Shown piece after piece: positions 5,419-6,125 of a stretch of DNA of 6,125 bases. The DNA is taken from positions 1 through 6,125 of the forward strand of contig JABCZE010000107.1 of assembly GCA_013289785.1 (NCBI GenBank), read 5' to 3'. Position 1 is the first letter of the stretch, and each line of letters starts with the position of its first letter. The translations under genes and the position numbers were made by a program. A model generated the notes under the pieces. The model did not search any database. It was not told where the DNA came from and saw nothing but the letters and a program-made list of their open reading frames with translations. The DNA is from Vulcanimicrobiota bacterium (GTDB taxonomy: Bacteria; Vulcanimicrobiota; Vulcanimicrobiia; Vulcanimicrobiales; Vulcanimicrobiaceae).

Positions 5419-6125
5419 GTGCGGTAGTTGGCGTTGATGCGGACGTAGTCGCGCGACAGGTCGCAGCCCCAGCCCGTCGCTTGCGCCTCGCCGACGCCCA
5501 GGCGCAGCTCTACCGAAATCGTTTCGGGCTCGAGCTCGCGATGCGCCTCGGCCTCCGAGAGCAGTTCGATGCCGCCCACGCCGACCCACGGTTTTCCGTT
5601 TGCGAAGAGCGACCAGCGCTCTGGGTCGAGCTGCGCGCGCGCCGCGCCCGCCGCCGCGATGATGCGCCCCCAGTTCGGATCCTCGCCGTACAGCGCCGTC
5701 TTCACGAGATTGCTGTTGATGATCGCGCGCGCAATCGTCCGCGCCTGGGCAACGTCACGGGCTTGCGTCACCTGCACTTCCAGCGTCTTGGTCGCGCCTT
5801 CGCCGTCGGCGACCATCGCCTTGGCCAAATCGAGACAGACCGCGCGCAGCGCGCCCGCGAAAATTGCGGGCACCTCTGCGCCATCGAGTAGGGCGGGGGC
5901 GAACGCGTAGACCGCATCGTTGGTCGACATGTCGCCGTCGACCGAGATCATGTTGAAGCTGTCTTCGTTGGCCTCGCGCAGCGCCTGCGCCAAGGCATCG
6001 TATGAGATTGGAAAATCCGTCGCAATGAAGGCCAGCATCGTCGCCATGTTGGGCGCGATCATGCCCGAGCCTTTGGCGATTCCGCCGACGACGTACTTAC
6101 GCTCCTGATGGTAAAACGCGTAGGC
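5415..6125 (-). CDS. argJ: glutamate N-acetyltransferase/ornithine acetyltransferase ArgJ, C-terminal part
   Basis: ArgJ transfers the acetyl group of N-acetylornithine to glutamate, recycling acetyl in arginine synthesis; some members also use acetyl-CoA, which cannot be judged here. The frame is open to the window edge, giving 236 residues of a protein normally near 400, so the N-terminal part (alpha chain) is mostly missing. Next to the edge is GGIAKGSGMIAPNMATML, the self-cleavage site: the Thr of ATML (codon 6039-6041) would be the N-terminal nucleophile of a 208-residue beta chain. Further landmarks are SVDGDMSTNDAV, NSNLVKTALYGEDPNWGRI and the terminal CDLSRDYVRINANYRT. The family commonly has Thr where DGDMST has Met. 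An internal ATG at 6062 is not a start, because conserved ArgJ sequence continues upstream of it. It is followed by argD with a 4-nt overlap; argB and argC are not in the window. Confidence 0.95.
   Translation of the reverse strand, partial: AYAFYHQERKYVVGGIAKGSGMIAPNMATMLAFIATDFPISYDALAQALREANEDSFNMISVDGDMSTNDAVYAFAPALLDGAEVPAIFAGALRAVCLDLAKAMVADGEGATKTLEVQVTQARDVAQARTIARAIINSNLVKTALYGEDPNWGRIIAAAGAARAQLDPERWSLFANGKPWVGVGGIELLSEAEAHRELEPETISVELRLGVGEAQATGWGCDLSRDYVRINANYRT

Noticed and set aside
5419..5589. 57-residue N-terminal extension of ArgD
   Set aside because: It overlaps the conserved argJ 3' end in another frame and has no ArgD homology; GTG at 5418 gives the usual N-terminus.
5268..5910. 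Plus-strand open frames opposite argJ and the start of argD
   Set aside because: Arg-rich products with no motifs, antisense to conserved ArgJ sequence.
1..6125. tRNA, rRNA, CRISPR, transposase, riboswitch or phage features
   Set aside because: Looked for on both strands; the only repeats are the coding GloVer units and the short dispersed element, and no spacer-repeat pattern or RNA gene signature is visible.

Overview
This is a GC-rich, gene-dense bacterial chromosome fragment with seven genes, six of them on the minus strand, plus a small block of dispersed repeats and a terminator. Two lipobox proteins and an outer-membrane beta-barrel with a signal peptide point to a diderm bacterium. 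The GloVer-repeat lipoprotein, the frequent GTG starts, the small serine/proline-rich lipoproteins and the repeat family with core ATCCTGAGCGCAGTCGAAGGAC resemble uncultured Eremiobacterota-type genomes (formerly WPS-2). Acidobacteria or Verrucomicrobia-like lineages remain possible. The assignment is an inference from style, not a marker-gene result.

Left edge (1-347, plus strand): the last third of tsaD, which makes the universal t6A tRNA modification. Its 3' end overlaps, tail to tail, a small minus-strand lipoprotein gene (322-705).

Middle (803-4016, minus strand): a compact gene run read right to left. The order is a RibD/DHFR-fold reductase-like protein (3378-4016), a cytoplasmic five-repeat beta-propeller protein (2702-3343), a seven-unit GloVer-repeat lipoprotein (1512-2687) and an outer-membrane beta-barrel protein (803-1498). 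Gaps are 34, 14 and 13 nt, so they probably form one operon. The small lipoprotein follows after 97 nt. The function of this run is unknown. The lipoprotein/barrel pair suggests an envelope role, while the reductase and first propeller lack export signals.

Intergenic block (4017-4197): two tandem copies of a dispersed repeat, a strong hairpin terminator for the arginine genes and a weaker inverted repeat. A third copy of the repeat lies inside the 3' end of argD and encodes part of its C-terminal tail.

Right edge (4198-6125, minus strand): argJ (5' end cut by the window) followed by argD, with the stop and start codons overlapping as GTGA. Both act in arginine biosynthesis: ArgJ moves the acetyl group off N-acetylornithine, and ArgD makes N-acetylornithine by transamination. 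Nothing here is clearly a new defence or mobile system. The most interesting items are the two-unit periodicity of the GloVer protein, its pairing with an outer-membrane barrel, and the repeat that has become coding sequence in argD.
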